Below, piece after piece: positions 19,223 to 29,112 of a stretch of DNA of 64,000 nucleotides. A program made the translations under genes and the position numbers. The notes under the pieces are model-generated. The model was not told where the DNA came from and searched no databases. It saw only the letters and a list, made by a program, of their open reading frames with translations. The stretch covers positions 342,501-406,500 of the forward strand of contig NZ_LT629733.1 of NCBI RefSeq assembly GCF_900104785.1, read 5' to 3'. How positions within the stretch are numbered: the first letter of the stretch is position 1; each line of letters opens with the position of its first letter. The stretch is from Formosa sp. Hel1_31_208 (lineage in GTDB: Bacteria; Bacteroidota; Bacteroidia; Flavobacteriales; Flavobacteriaceae).

Positions 19223-20537
19223 GATTTTATTTAAGCATATCGATAATAGCGCTCTTGTCGTCTTCAGAATGTTTTTGGGCGCATTGATAGCTCTTGAGTG
19301 CTTTGGTGCCATTGCAACTGGATGGATAAAACGCACGCTAATAGAACCACAATTCACTTTTAATTTTATAGGCTTCGAATGGCTACAGCCTTTGCCTGGA
19401 TCTTGGATGTATGTCTATTATGTTGTAATGGGAATACTTGGGCTTTTTATAATGTTAGGTTATAAATACAGACTAAGCATGCTGAGTTTTACGGTATTAT
19501 GGGCTGGTACATACTTGATGCAAAAATCATCTTATAACAACCATTACTATTTCTTGATGATTCTGAGTGCCGTGATGACGGTAATGCCTGCACATAGATA
19601 TGCATCTGTTGATGTTAAACAAAATTCACGACTCATGCGCAGATCTATGCCTAATTGGTGTCGCTTGTTTTTCTTTCTGCAATTATTTATTCTCTATACC
19701 TATGCATCAATTGCTAAAATGTATCCTGATTGGATGGATCTCACAGTTCCAGAATTATTAATGAAAAGCAAACAAAATTATCTATTGGTTGGCGATTTTC
19801 TGCAGTACAAATTTGTACATTATTTTATCGCTTATGGTGGAATAGTATTTGACGGACTCATTATCCCTTTGTTGCTCTGGAAGCCTACACGTAAGATTGC
19901 TTTTTTCGCGTCAATATTTTTTCACCTCTTTAACTCATTCATTTTCCAAGTTGGAATCTTTCCGTATTTATCATTAGCATTTGCTGTTTTCTTTTTTGAT
20001 CCAAAAACAATTCAAACCCTGTTTCTAAAACATAAACCTTTCTATTCCGAAAGCCTTATTAAAACACCGCAAAACGCTCTACTATTTAAAACGATTTTCG
20101 CACTTTACTTTGCGGTACAAGTCCTGCTCCCTTTAAGACATTACACTATCGAAGATAGTGTTTTATGGACCGAAGAAGGCCATCGATTATCTTGGCGAAT
20201 GATGTTACGAACCAGAGCTGCAACTACTAGTTTTAGAGTTATTGATAAATCAAATAATAAAGTTATCCCGGTCAACTTAAATGATTACCTCACACGAAAA
20301 CAAATTAGAAGCGTTAGCACTAAACCCGATTTTATGTGGCAATTTTCCCAACGATTAAAAAGTATATATAGTGAAAAAGGCATCGATATAGAAGTACGTG
20401 TGCGGTCTTTTGTGAGCATCAATGGCAAACCGAAAAAACGATTTATTGACCCAGAAGTTGACTTAGCCAACGAAAAATGGAATCATTTAAAACACCATGA
20501 TTGGATTTTACCATCAAATCAAGACGAGAATAACTGA
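19212..20537 (+). CDS. HTTM-domain membrane protein (vitamin K-dependent gamma-carboxylase-like)
   Basis: 441 aa from the ATG at 19212 (MINKILFKHIDNSALVVFR). It carries the HTTM (horizontally transferred transmembrane) domain: multiple hydrophobic helices over residues 10-300, with FRMFLGALIALECF, SSYNNHYYFLMIL and FHLFNSFIFQVGIFPY, followed by a soluble C-terminal part (about 320-441). Homologous to animal gamma-glutamyl carboxylase, but bacterial members are mostly uncharacterised and carboxylation should not be assumed. Overlaps the end of ribF by 11 bp, so translationally linked. Confidence 0.85.
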   Translation: MINKILFKHIDNSALVVFRMFLGALIALECFGAIATGWIKRTLIEPQFTFNFIGFEWLQPLPGSWMYVYYVVMGILGLFIMLGYKYRLSMLSFTVLWAGTYLMQKSSYNNHYYFLMILSAVMTVMPAHRYASVDVKQNSRLMRRSMPNWCRLFFFLQLFILYTYASIAKMYPDWMDLTVPELLMKSKQNYLLVGDFLQYKFVHYFIAYGGIVFDGLIIPLLLWKPTRKIAFFASIFFHLFNSFIFQVGIFPYLSLAFAVFFFDPKTIQTLFLKHKPFYSESLIKTPQNALLFKTIFALYFAVQVLLPLRHYTIEDSVLWTEEGHRLSWRMMLRTRAATTSFRVIDKSNNKVIPVNLNDYLTRKQIRSVSTKPDFMWQFSQRLKSIYSEKGIDIEVRVRSFVSINGKPKKRFIDPEVDLANEKWNHLKHHDWILPSNQDENN

Positions 20538-20612
20538 CAATTCATTAAATTTGGCGTTTGAAAAACCCACCATTAAAACGATTTGTTTTGATGCGATTAA
20601 TCTGAAGAATAC

Positions 20613-21881
20613 ATGTTACAAGTTGCTTTTATTAGAGAAAATAAAGAAGATGTCATCAAACGTTTAGCAAAACGTAATATAGATGCGGCTCCAATGATAG
20701 AAGAGGTTATTGTTCTGGACGAAGCACGTAGACAATTACAAACACAACTTGATAACACGCTTGCAGAGTCTAATACTCTTTCGAAGGAAATTGGCAATCT
20801 ATTTAAATCAGGCAAGGCTGCAGAAGCCAATGATTTAAAAGAAAAAACAACCCAACTCAAAGAGGACTCTAAACGCTTAGGCGATGATTTAAATACCAAA
20901 GCCGAGGCATTAATTGATTTATTGTATAAAATCCCAAATGTACCTCACGAGTCGGTTCCTAATGGTACAAGCGAAGCAGATAACAAAGAAATCTATAGCG
21001 AAGGTGATATTCCTAAACTTCATGAAGCTGCATTACCACATTGGGAATTAGCGAAGAAATATGATATTATCGATTTTGAACTTGGGAATAAAATTACCGG
21101 TGCAGGTTTTCCTGTCTATAAAGGTAAAGGCGCTCGATTACAACGTGCTTTAATAGCATACTTCTTAGATAAAAATACAGCTGCAGGTTATACAGAGTAT
21201 CAATTACCGCTTTTAGTCAATGAGACTTCTGGATTTGGTACTGGCCAGTTACCTGATAAAGAAGGACAGATGTACCACGTTGGTGCCGACAACCTATACC
21301 TCATACCTACGGCCGAAGTTCCTGGAACTAACATTTTTAGGGGCGACTTGTTGTCTGAAAGTGAATTACCATTAAGTATTACTGGCTATACTCCTTGTTT
21401 TAGAAGAGAAGCTGGCAGTTATGGGGCACACGTAAGAGGTCTGAATAGATTACATCAATTTGATAAAGTCGAAATCATAAGAGTAGAACATCCTGAGAAT
21501 TCATATAAAGCATTTGAAGGCATGATTGAGCATGTTAAAGACATTTTAAAGGAACTTAAACTTCCATATAGAATTTTAAAACTATGTGGAGCAGATGTCA
21601 CCTTTGCCTCAGCATTGACTTACGATTTTGAGGTCTTCTCAACAGCTCAAGACCGATGGTTAGAAATATCTAGTGTGTCTAATTTTGAGACCTTTCAAGC
21701 GAATCGCTTGAAATTACGCTTTAAAAATCAAGATGGTAAAACTCAATTATGCCATACCTTAAATGGAAGTTCTCTAGCATTACCTAGAGTTCTAGCCGGT
21801 ATTTTAGAGAACTATCAAACAGAAGATGGCATCGAAATTCCTGAAGTATTAATTCCGTATACAGGTTTTGCTAAAATCTAG
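20613..21881 (+). CDS. serS: Serine--tRNA ligase
   Basis: 422 aa class II synthetase. The N-terminal helical arm (about 30-100, a long coiled coil of charged residues) recognises the long variable arm of tRNA-Ser. The catalytic core contains FPVYKGKGARLQRALIAYFLD (motif 1), YTPCFRREAGSYGAHVRGLNRLHQFDKVE (motif 2; split here only as a name) and a motif 3 region with NGSSLALPRVLAGILENYQ. Full length. Charges tRNA-Ser and tRNA-Sec in its family. Confidence 0.97.
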   Translation: MLQVAFIRENKEDVIKRLAKRNIDAAPMIEEVIVLDEARRQLQTQLDNTLAESNTLSKEIGNLFKSGKAAEANDLKEKTTQLKEDSKRLGDDLNTKAEALIDLLYKIPNVPHESVPNGTSEADNKEIYSEGDIPKLHEAALPHWELAKKYDIIDFELGNKITGAGFPVYKGKGARLQRALIAYFLDKNTAAGYTEYQLPLLVNETSGFGTGQLPDKEGQMYHVGADNLYLIPTAEVPGTNIFRGDLLSESELPLSITGYTPCFRREAGSYGAHVRGLNRLHQFDKVEIIRVEHPENSYKAFEGMIEHVKDILKELKLPYRILKLCGADVTFASALTYDFEVFSTAQDRWLEISSVSNFETFQANRLKLRFKNQDGKTQLCHTLNGSSLALPRVLAGILENYQTEDGIEIPEVLIPYTGFAKI

Positions 21882-22019
21882 ATTTGTAAGAATTTTACTC
21901 TTTTAAGTCGTTTAAATGCTAAAAATATACGTTGTTTAACGATTTTCTTCTAAATTCTTTTGTTTTTTAAATAATAATGTAGATGTTAGTTGTCCAAATT
22001 AAGAACTAACCTACTTATT

Positions 22020-22138
22020 ATGAAAAATATCAAACGACTTGTATTACTTGTGACATTAATTGTCATGGCAAGCAAAGTCTTTCTTTAGTTTAGAAGACTA
22101 TAATCACGAACTTAAAAAAAAGCCACAGCAGAATAACT
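22020..22138 (+). pseudogene. Possible frameshifted small secreted peptide gene
   Basis: ATG at 22020 opens a 22-codon frame, MKNIKRLVLLVTLIVMASKV, which is a textbook signal-peptide start (basic N-terminus, hydrophobic core) and stops at TAG. In the +1 frame the sequence continues as S-F-F-S-L-E-D-Y-N-H-E-L then a Lys/Gln-rich end, stopping at TGA (22136-22138). Joining the two by skipping one base gives a coherent peptide of about 40 aa. A strong terminator follows 50 bp later, as expected for a real transcription unit. It may be a genuine frameshift, a sequencing error, or two unrelated frames. Confidence 0.4.
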
Positions 22139-22184
22139 GAATCATTTGTAAAAATAGATTAATAGCACATTTATTTTGGTTGGT

Positions 22185-22217
22185 AATGCCCGAACTAGCG
22201 TTTGGGCATTTTTTTTT
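22185..22217 (+). terminator. Intrinsic terminator
   Basis: AATGCCC (22185-22191) pairs with GGGCATT (22204-22210), followed by a run of nine or so T. It would end a transcript from serS or the small peptide frame. Confidence 0.85.
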
Positions 22218-22289
22218 GCAGTTCGTCAAAACAATTATAAAAACATTCACAATATCTCGTAATTGCATTTGTTATATTTACATAAACTA

Positions 22290-24071
22290 ATGGAAATGCG
22301 TCGACTCATAATTATTCTAATCTTCTTTTGCTGTGGCCTTCTGTACTCACAAAGTGAGCCACTTGCGGATAATTATTTTAAGAGAGGAGAATTTGAGAAA
22401 GCATTGATTTCTTATAAAAAACTTAATGACAAGAAAAAGAGTTCTAAATACATCTATAAAATTATTGAAACACTTCAGCAACTTGAACGTTATGACGAAG
22501 CTCAAATGGTCATTTTGCAGCGCATGAAAGAAATTAATTATCCTGCACTTTTGGTTGAATTGGGTTATAACTATCAATTAAAAGATAGTTTAGACTTAGC
22601 GAACAAATACTATAATGAAGCCATCCTAAAGGTTGAAGTTAAACCGAGTTACACTTATGGTATTGCAAAAAAGTTTGAGGATCATTCATTATTAGATCAA
22701 GCTTTGGAAACTTATAAAAAAGGAATGGAGATGAATCCAGACTTTAATTTCAATATGCAAATGGCTCGTATTTATGGTGAGCAAGGAAATATTGAATTGC
22801 TATTTTCAAACTACATAGATTATATTGAATCCAAACCTAGCTTTCTAAGTAACGCCAAACGCGCGTTCAGTGATTTCGTTTCAGAAAACAAGGAAAATGA
22901 CAACAATTTAATACTGCGGAAATTACTACTTAAAAAACTTCAGGCACAACCTGATCCCTATTGGTATGATCTCTTGAGCTGGCTATACATTCAGCAAAAA
23001 GAATACAACAAAGCGTTTATTCAGGAAAAAGCGCTATATCGCAGAAGCCAAGAAAGCTTAAGTCGTATTATCGATCTCGCTTTAACAACGATTAATGAAA
23101 AAGAATATGACATCGCCAATTCAATTCTAACCTTCATACTCGACAATTCTCAAGATATAGAAACGCGGCTAACAGCTCACCAATATATGTTAGAAATTGA
23201 GATTGAAAATGCCAATAAAACGCAATTAGTAGACATTGATGAAACATTCAATGCGCTTTTCAAGCAATATGGGAAATTTGAACAAACCATAGCATTACAA
23301 ATTGCTTATGGCAATTTTTTAGCCTTTAATAGACATGAACCGAAATTAGCCAGTTCATTTTTAAAAGAGAGTCTTAAGCTAAAACTTTCTGCTTTCCAAG
23401 AAGCTAAAGTAAAACTAAGCTTAGGAGACATTTTAGTCTTTCAAGAACGATTCAACGAGGCACTCATCTACTATTCTCAAATTCAAATGAATTTAAAGAA
23501 CAGCACCATATCTCAAGACGCGCGTTTTAAAGTTGCAAAAACAAGTTACTACAAAGGGGATTTTGACTGGGCCGAATCACAGTTAAAAATCTTAAAATCA
23601 TCAACCTCACAGCTTATAGCTAATGATGCATTAGATTTAAAATTACTCATTTCAGACAATAAAGATGAAGACTCACTGCGCACGGCATTAAAACTCTATG
23701 CCAAAGCAGATTTGATGTCCTTTCAAAATAAAAACGACGAGGCGATTACCCTTTTAGATAAAATTTTAACCGAGCATAAGGGAGAAAGCATTGAGGATCA
23801 AGCCTTATTTATGCAAGCGAAACTATTTGAAAAAACCAAACAAATAGATAAAGCAATAGCGAGTTACGAGTATATTATTGCAAATTATAGAGATCAAATT
23901 CTCGCTGATGACGCCTTATTTTACTTGGCAGAACTCTATCAATATCAGCGGTCGCAACCAGAAAAAGCTAAAGAACTCTACGAAAATATTCTTTTTAATC
24001 ACGAAGATAGTATCTATTTTATTGAAGCTAGAAAACGTTTTAGAATGTTACGTGGTGATGTTATAAACTAA
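22290..24071 (+). CDS. Tetratricopeptide repeat protein
   Basis: 593 aa from ATG at 22290. Signal peptide MEMRRLIIILIFFCCGLLYSQ, so exported to the periplasm. The mature part is almost wholly helical TPR units, recognisable at ADNYFKRGEFEKALISYKKL near the start and at DKAIASYEYIIANYRDQILADDALFYLAELYQYQ near the end (quoted only in part as names). No catalytic domain. Probably a scaffold for protein contacts; partner unknown. The GNAT gene starts 8 bp downstream, suggesting an operon. Confidence 0.85.
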   Translation: MEMRRLIIILIFFCCGLLYSQSEPLADNYFKRGEFEKALISYKKLNDKKKSSKYIYKIIETLQQLERYDEAQMVILQRMKEINYPALLVELGYNYQLKDSLDLANKYYNEAILKVEVKPSYTYGIAKKFEDHSLLDQALETYKKGMEMNPDFNFNMQMARIYGEQGNIELLFSNYIDYIESKPSFLSNAKRAFSDFVSENKENDNNLILRKLLLKKLQAQPDPYWYDLLSWLYIQQKEYNKAFIQEKALYRRSQESLSRIIDLALTTINEKEYDIANSILTFILDNSQDIETRLTAHQYMLEIEIENANKTQLVDIDETFNALFKQYGKFEQTIALQIAYGNFLAFNRHEPKLASSFLKESLKLKLSAFQEAKVKLSLGDILVFQERFNEALIYYSQIQMNLKNSTISQDARFKVAKTSYYKGDFDWAESQLKILKSSTSQLIANDALDLKLLISDNKDEDSLRTALKLYAKADLMSFQNKNDEAITLLDKILTEHKGESIEDQALFMQAKLFEKTKQIDKAIASYEYIIANYRDQILADDALFYLAELYQYQRSQPEKAKELYENILFNHEDSIYFIEARKRFRMLRGDVIN

Positions 24072-24079
24072 ATTGCACC

Positions 24080-24592
24080 ATGGTTGTCGCAGAAACCGAA
24101 CGTCTTATTCTCTCTAAAATCTCAATAGAAGATGCCCCTTTCATTTTAGAACTAATGAACTCACCAGATTGGATTAACTATATTGGTGATCGCAATATAA
24201 GAACTATCAAACAAGCTGAAATCTATATTCAAAATAACCAACTCAAAAGTTATAAAAGGAATGGGTTTGGCTATTATAAGGTTCTATTAAAAGCTGAAAA
24301 TTTAAAACCTATAGGTTCTTTCGGATTGATCAAACGAGACCAACTTGAACACGTTGACATTGGTTTCTCGTTACTTCCTAAGTATCAATGTTACGGTTTT
24401 GGTTTGGAAGGAGTATCAGCACTTATGTCGCTTGCAAAAAACACCTTTAAATTACATACGATATGTGCTATTACGCTTCCAGAAAACGAAGCCTCCATTC
24501 ATCTTTTGGAAAAATTAGGCTTATCTTACCAAAAAAGAGTAAAACCCTTTGAAGACGACGAAGAACTTCTGTTATTTGCAAAAATTTTATAA
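24080..24592 (+). CDS. GNAT family N-acetyltransferase, RimJ/RimL type
   Basis: 170 aa. Begins ETERLILSKISIEDAPFI, the usual RimJ/RimL-type opening. The acetyl-CoA region includes DIGFSLLPKYQCYGFGLEGVSA, where the GxGxxA loop is replaced by CYGFGLEG. The C-terminus has HTICAITLPENEASIHLLEKLG, the conserved Asn-x-x-Ser-x-x-x-x-x-Lys-x-Gly end of this family. Acceptor unknown; N-terminal amines of proteins or small molecules are possible. Sits 8 bp after the TPR gene. Confidence 0.85.
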   Translation: MVVAETERLILSKISIEDAPFILELMNSPDWINYIGDRNIRTIKQAEIYIQNNQLKSYKRNGFGYYKVLLKAENLKPIGSFGLIKRDQLEHVDIGFSLLPKYQCYGFGLEGVSALMSLAKNTFKLHTICAITLPENEASIHLLEKLGLSYQKRVKPFEDDEELLLFAKIL

Positions 24593-24639
24593 TTAATTGT
24601 CATTTTGCACGTCATGCAGAAACTACAAAAGCATATACA

Positions 24640-24966
24640 ATGATCATATATAACGTCACAGTAAATATAGACGACTCCGTTCACAATGAATGGTTAGAAT
24701 GGATGAAATCCGAACACATCCCAAAGGTATTGGGAACTGGTAAATTTGAAAAAGCAACCTTATCACAGGTGCTGGTAGAAGAAGATATGGGAGGGCAAAC
24801 ATATTCTATTCAGTATCGTTCCTATTCAAGAGAAGCATTAGACACCTATTATAAAGAAGATGCCGAAGGCCTAAGATTAGAGGGATTCAAAAAGTTTGCA
24901 GACAAAATGTTAGCATTTAGAACTGAACTTGAAATCGTAGATGAATACACCGTAAAATTCAAATAA
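24640..24966 (+). CDS. DUF4286 family protein
   Basis: 108 aa. Matches DUF4286: [22 protein letters not shown], then [11 protein letters not shown], with a ferredoxin-like alpha-beta pattern and YSIQYRS in the middle. Cytosolic, function unknown. It sits 1 bp upstream of the rsmA GTG start, and this DUF4286-rsmA pairing is one I associate with flavobacteria. Confidence 0.88.
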   Translation: MIIYNVTVNIDDSVHNEWLEWMKSEHIPKVLGTGKFEKATLSQVLVEEDMGGQTYSIQYRSYSREALDTYYKEDAEGLRLEGFKKFADKMLAFRTELEIVDEYTVKFK

Positions 24967-24967
24967 C

Positions 24968-25756
24968 GTGGCAAACCATCATCAAGTAAAAGCAAAAAAA
25001 AAATTAGGACAACATTTCCTAACCGACGAATCTATAGCTAAAGATATTGCAGATTCACTGTCTTTAGAGGGCTATCAACACGTCCTAGAAATTGGACCAG
25101 GAATGGGTGTTTTGACTAAATATTTACTAAAAAAACCTATTAAAACCCATGTCATTGAGATTGATTCAGAGTCTGTAGATTATTTAAAAGCGAACTACCT
25201 CAATTTAGCAGATCGCATTTACGAAAAAGACTTCTTGAAATTCGATTTAACTGAAATTTTTAATGATGACCCTTTCGCTATAATTGGAAACTTCCCGTAT
25301 AATATTTCTACACAAATCGTATTTAAAACGATAGACATGCGTGATCAAATTCCTGAATTTTCAGGGATGTTTCAAAAAGAAGTGGCCCAACGCATTTGCT
25401 CAAAAGAAGGCAGTAAAGTTTACGGCATTCTTTCTGTATTAACCCAAGCCTTTTACAACGCAGAGTATTTATTTACAGTACCACCTCATGTTTTTAATCC
25501 ACCACCAAAAGTAGATTCAGGGGTATTACGCCTAAAAAGGAAAGACAACTTCACACTTTCTTGTGATGAACAACTATTTTTTAGAGTGGTAAAAACAGCC
25601 TTCCAACAGCGCAGAAAAACGTTACGTAACAGCTTAAAAACTTTTAATCTTTCAGATAATTTAAAAGCAAATGTTATATTTGACAAACGTCCGGAACAAT
25701 TGAGTGTCGAATCATTTTTAGAATTAACACTTCTGATTGAAAACGACCAAACTTAG
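24968..25756 (+). CDS. rsmA: 16S rRNA (adenine1518/1519-N6) dimethyltransferase
   Basis: 262 aa, starting with GTG at 24968 (one base after the previous stop). SAM-dependent dimethylation of the two adjacent adenines in the 3' hairpin of 16S rRNA. Motifs: [15 protein letters not shown] at the N-terminus, [12 protein letters not shown] for SAM binding, and the catalytic NFPYNIS (family NLPYNIS). The C-terminal helical domain contains [15 protein letters not shown]. Full length. Translation is probably coupled to DUF4286. Confidence 0.97.
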   Translation: MANHHQVKAKKKLGQHFLTDESIAKDIADSLSLEGYQHVLEIGPGMGVLTKYLLKKPIKTHVIEIDSESVDYLKANYLNLADRIYEKDFLKFDLTEIFNDDPFAIIGNFPYNISTQIVFKTIDMRDQIPEFSGMFQKEVAQRICSKEGSKVYGILSVLTQAFYNAEYLFTVPPHVFNPPPKVDSGVLRLKRKDNFTLSCDEQLFFRVVKTAFQQRRKTLRNSLKTFNLSDNLKANVIFDKRPEQLSVESFLELTLLIENDQT

Positions 25757-25822
25757 AACATCATTTCAAGTGATTTTTTGATTTTAAAATCTTTAAAATT
25801 GTATCAAGACGCATAAAATCTC

Positions 25823-27193
25823 ATGGTAGAAGAAAAAGAAAATAACCAATTTGAGCTTACCGATGAACTCATTGAGAAAGTAGAATTTCTTGTTTCCAAT
25901 TCCGAAGACAAAGAATTAAGATTGCTTTTAAATGAATATCACCATGCTGATATTGCCGAAATTCTTGACGAATTAGATCTTGAAGATTCGGTTTATGTGA
26001 TTAAATTGCTCGATTCTGAAACCACATCAGATATTCTGATGGAACTCGATGAGGACACTAGAGAAAAAGTCCTTAAAAATCTTTCAGCCAAGGAAATTGC
26101 TGAAGAAATTGAAGAATTAGATACCGATGATGCGGCAGATATGATTGCCGAACTACCTGAAGCACGTCAGGCAGAAGTTATCTCAAGAATTGAAGATGAC
26201 GAACACCGAGAAGAGATTACCGAGCTTTTGGCATATGATGAAGATACTGCTGGTGGTCTTATGGCAAAAGAACTGGTTAAAGTATATGAAACATGGACCG
26301 TTGCTGGATGCTTACGTCGCATTAGAGGACAAGCAAAAGAAGTGACCAGAGTACATTCGATATATGTTGTTGATAAAGAAGATAAACTCATTGGGCGCTT
26401 GTCTCTTAAAGATTTAATCGTCGCCAAAAGTGAACAAAAAATCTCAGACATTTCTAAAGACACGGTTGATTGGGTTAATGTACATGACGATGTAGAAGAT
26501 GTGGCTAGGGTCATGTCCAAATACGATTTAGAAGCTATTCCAGTTGTAGATGACAATCAAACTTTATTAGGTAGAATTACCATTGATGATATCTTAGATG
26601 TTTTAAAAGAAGAAGCTGATAAAGATTACCAATTGGCAGCAGGTATTACAAAAGATGTCGAGGCTGACGATACCGTTTGGGAATTAACTAAAGCACGTTT
26701 GCCATGGCTCGTTTTAGGGCTTTTTGGTGGTTTAGGTTCTGTGTTTATCATGAAAGGTTATGAAAACATCATGGAGACCGTACCATCATTGTTCTTTTAC
26801 ACACCCCTTATTGCCGCAATGGCAGGAAACGTAGGAGTTCAATCCAGTGCGATTATCGTTCAAGGTCTCGCTAATGATAATGTAAAAGGAAGCCTTATAA
26901 GTCGATTGATTAAAGAAGTCGGCCTTAGTCTTATTAATGGATTTGCATTAGCACTACTCGTTATTTTATTTGGTTTCGCGATTGGTCAAGATGCTACCGA
27001 AAGTCTTGCTATCGCAGTGTCCATGATGAGCGTCATAATCGTTGCCGCTTTAGTAGGTACCTTCGTCCCAATAATTTTAGATAAAAGAGGTATTGATCCA
27101 GCCATCGCCACAGGTCCATTTATTACAACTAGTAATGATATTCTTGGCATTTACTTATTTTTTGTGCTTTCGGGATTAATTATTGGTTTTTAA
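25823..27193 (+). CDS. mgtE: Magnesium transporter MgtE
   Basis: 456 aa with the standard architecture: an acidic N-domain of HEAT-like helices (about 20-135), a pair of CBS domains (about 140-265; VHSIYVVDKEDKLIGRLSLKDLI and AIPVVDDNQTLLGRITIDDIL), the plug helix, and five transmembrane helices at the C-terminus. The conserved PLIAAMAGNVGVQSSAI and the Asp-containing TGPFITTSNDILGIYLFF line the pore. Imports Mg2+ and is gated by intracellular Mg2+ through the acidic N and CBS domains in characterised homologues. Confidence 0.95.
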   Translation: MVEEKENNQFELTDELIEKVEFLVSNSEDKELRLLLNEYHHADIAEILDELDLEDSVYVIKLLDSETTSDILMELDEDTREKVLKNLSAKEIAEEIEELDTDDAADMIAELPEARQAEVISRIEDDEHREEITELLAYDEDTAGGLMAKELVKVYETWTVAGCLRRIRGQAKEVTRVHSIYVVDKEDKLIGRLSLKDLIVAKSEQKISDISKDTVDWVNVHDDVEDVARVMSKYDLEAIPVVDDNQTLLGRITIDDILDVLKEEADKDYQLAAGITKDVEADDTVWELTKARLPWLVLGLFGGLGSVFIMKGYENIMETVPSLFFYTPLIAAMAGNVGVQSSAIIVQGLANDNVKGSLISRLIKEVGLSLINGFALALLVILFGFAIGQDATESLAIAVSMMSVIIVAALVGTFVPIILDKRGIDPAIATGPFITTSNDILGIYLFFVLSGLIIGF

Positions 27194-27329
27194 TTTAGGC
27201 GTTTACTACTTCGCCGAGGCTTCGTAGCACCGTGCTTTTCGTTTCAATCTTTTGTAAAAGCAAAAGTATTTCCTCTGCAGTCACTAACGCAAAACTTTGT
27301 AACTTTAAACACGAAAAAGTCGTTTTAAG

Positions 27330-27695
27330 ATGAAACCCATAAATATTAAAGAAAAACATCTCCTGTTTACCAAAACGTGGCATCCGCATCGCATTGCCCT
27401 AGTTGATAACATGCAGGTCATTTTAGCCAAAATTAAAGGCGAGTTTGTATGGCATAGTCATGACAATGAAGACGAACTGTTTCAAGTCCTTAAAGGCACG
27501 TTATACATGCAGTTTCGAGACCGTACAGAAGTTGTTAAAGAAGGGGAAATTATTGTAGTTCCCAAGGGTGTCGAACATAATCCATGCACAAAAAATGATG
27601 AGGAAGTACATCTTTTATTATTTGAAAAACTGGACACTGAACACACAGGAAATGTAGAACACGAACGCACACAAACTGAATATCCTGAAATTTGA
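27330..27695 (+). CDS. Cupin domain protein
   Basis: 121 aa single-domain cupin. Metal-binding motif region: WHSHDNEDELFQVLKGTLYM (two His, Glu) and the second cupin motif GEIIVVPKGVEHNP with the third His. Small stand-alone cupins of this kind are metal-dependent isomerases, dioxygenases or sensors; substrate unknown. Its TGA overlaps the TTG start of the next gene, so the pair is likely co-translated. Confidence 0.85.
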   Translation: MKPINIKEKHLLFTKTWHPHRIALVDNMQVILAKIKGEFVWHSHDNEDELFQVLKGTLYMQFRDRTEVVKEGEIIVVPKGVEHNPCTKNDEEVHLLLFEKLDTEHTGNVEHERTQTEYPEI

Positions 27696-28633
27696 AAATT
27701 CTCCACTTAGACACAAATCATCCGTTACTTATTCAGCAACTTAATGGCTTAGGGTTTACCAATGATGAAAATTACACCGCTTCTAAAGAAGTGATTGAGC
27801 AAGATATTCATCAATATCATGGTTGTATCATTCGCAGTCGTTTTAATATCGACAAACAATTCCTAGATGCGGCCACCAACTTAAAATTTATTGGACGCGT
27901 TGGCGCAGGATTAGAAAACATAGATTGCGATTATGCCCAACAAAAAGGAATCAAATTAATTGCAGCTCCTGAAGGAAATCGCAATGCCGTTGGAGAACAT
28001 AGTTTGGCAATGCTATTATCGCTTTTTAATAAATTGAATAAAGCCGATAAAGAAGTACGGGAAGGTCAATGGCTGCGAGAAGCAAATCGTGGAATAGAAC
28101 TTGACGGCAAAACTGTGGGTCTTATTGGCTACGGAAATATGGGAAAAGCCTTTGCTAAGAAACTTCGCGGTTTTGATGTAAATGTGCTTTGTTATGATAT
28201 CAAACCCAAAGTAGGCGATGCAAATGCCATTCAAGTATCGTTAGAAGAACTTCAAGAAAAAGCAGATGTATTGAGCCTACATACTCCTGAAACACCGCTC
28301 ACAATTAATATAGTTGACTCCAATTTTATCAATGCTTTTAAAAAGTCGTTTTGGCTCATTAATACCGCTCGTGGTAAAAGTGTAGTAACCCAAGATTTAG
28401 TTTCTGCATTAAAATCTGGTAAAATATTAGGTGCTGGTTTAGATGTTTTAGAATATGAAAAATCATCTTTTGAAAACTTATTTTCATCTAAAATGCCCGA
28501 AGTATTGGAGTCTCTTATGTCCGCAGAAAATGTGATTTTAACCCCACATGTCGCTGGATGGACCGTTGAAAGCAAAGAAAAATTAGCACAAACCATTGTC
28601 GATAAAATAAAAATAGAATTTTGTTATCTTTAG
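27692..28633 (+). CDS. 2-hydroxyacid dehydrogenase, phosphoglycerate dehydrogenase-like
   Basis: 313 aa. NAD-dependent D-isomer-specific 2-hydroxyacid dehydrogenase. NAD-binding GYGNMGKAFAKKL (about 142-155), the Arg of NTARGKSVV, the Glu of ILGAGLDVLEYEK, and the His of TPHVAGWT. It lacks the ACT domain of SerA, so a role in serine synthesis is possible but not shown. It starts with TTG at 27692, overlapping the TGA of the cupin gene by 4 bp (TTGA); MKILHLDTNHPLL is a plausible N-terminus and no ATG fits. Confidence 0.88.
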   Translation: MKILHLDTNHPLLIQQLNGLGFTNDENYTASKEVIEQDIHQYHGCIIRSRFNIDKQFLDAATNLKFIGRVGAGLENIDCDYAQQKGIKLIAAPEGNRNAVGEHSLAMLLSLFNKLNKADKEVREGQWLREANRGIELDGKTVGLIGYGNMGKAFAKKLRGFDVNVLCYDIKPKVGDANAIQVSLEELQEKADVLSLHTPETPLTINIVDSNFINAFKKSFWLINTARGKSVVTQDLVSALKSGKILGAGLDVLEYEKSSFENLFSSKMPEVLESLMSAENVILTPHVAGWTVESKEKLAQTIVDKIKIEFCYL

Positions 28634-28653
28634 AGTAACTAAATGCAATCGAT

Positions 28654-29112
28654 ATGCAATACAAAGCAACTTCAGCTGACGACTATATTAGTCAGGTTCC
28701 AGCAGAGCGACAAGATACGCTCAAAAAATTACGCAAGGTTATCAATGACAATCTCCCATCCGGTTTTCAGGAAGGTATTCAATATGGAATGATTGGCTAT
28801 TATGTACCGCATTCAGTATATCCAGATGGTTATCACTGTGATCCAAAAACACCTTTGCCTTTTATGAGTTTTGCTTCTCAAAAAAATTCAGTCAACTTAT
28901 ATCATAGCGGCATATATGCGAAACAAGAACTTCATGATTGGTTCGTAAGTGAGTACGCGAAACAATGTAAACGAAAATTAGATATGGGCAAAAGTTGTGT
29001 GCGTTTTAAACGCTTGGATGAGATTCCTTTTGATCTTATCGCTGAGCTTACCAGAAAAATGACTTCCGAAGAGTGGATAGATATCTACGAAACTAATATT
29101 AAGAAAAAATGA
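28654..29112 (+). CDS. DUF1801 domain protein
   Basis: 152 aa, full-length DUF1801 (YdhG/YdeI-like). Begins with an N-terminal helix pair (YISQVPAERQDTLKKLRKVI), then the conserved EGIQYGMIGYYVP and a compact alpha-beta core with SFASQKNSVNLYHSGIY, and ends with helices. Family function is unknown; some relatives have been proposed as iron chaperones of the frataxin fold. Overlaps the following VOC gene by 4 bp (ATGA). Confidence 0.88.
   Translation: MQYKATSADDYISQVPAERQDTLKKLRKVINDNLPSGFQEGIQYGMIGYYVPHSVYPDGYHCDPKTPLPFMSFASQKNSVNLYHSGIYAKQELHDWFVSEYAKQCKRKLDMGKSCVRFKRLDEIPFDLIAELTRKMTSEEWIDIYETNIKKK

Larger units (their letters stand above)
21882..22289. other. Intergenic region after serS (about 400 bp)
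   Basis: Holds a broken or tiny signal-peptide-like frame at 22020-22138 and a clear plus-strand terminator at 22185-22217, listed separately. The first 130 bp after serS are A+T-rich with no gene. The last 70 bp should contain the promoter of the TPR gene; TATATTTA at 22273-22280 resembles but does not match TAnnTTTG. Confidence 0.5.
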
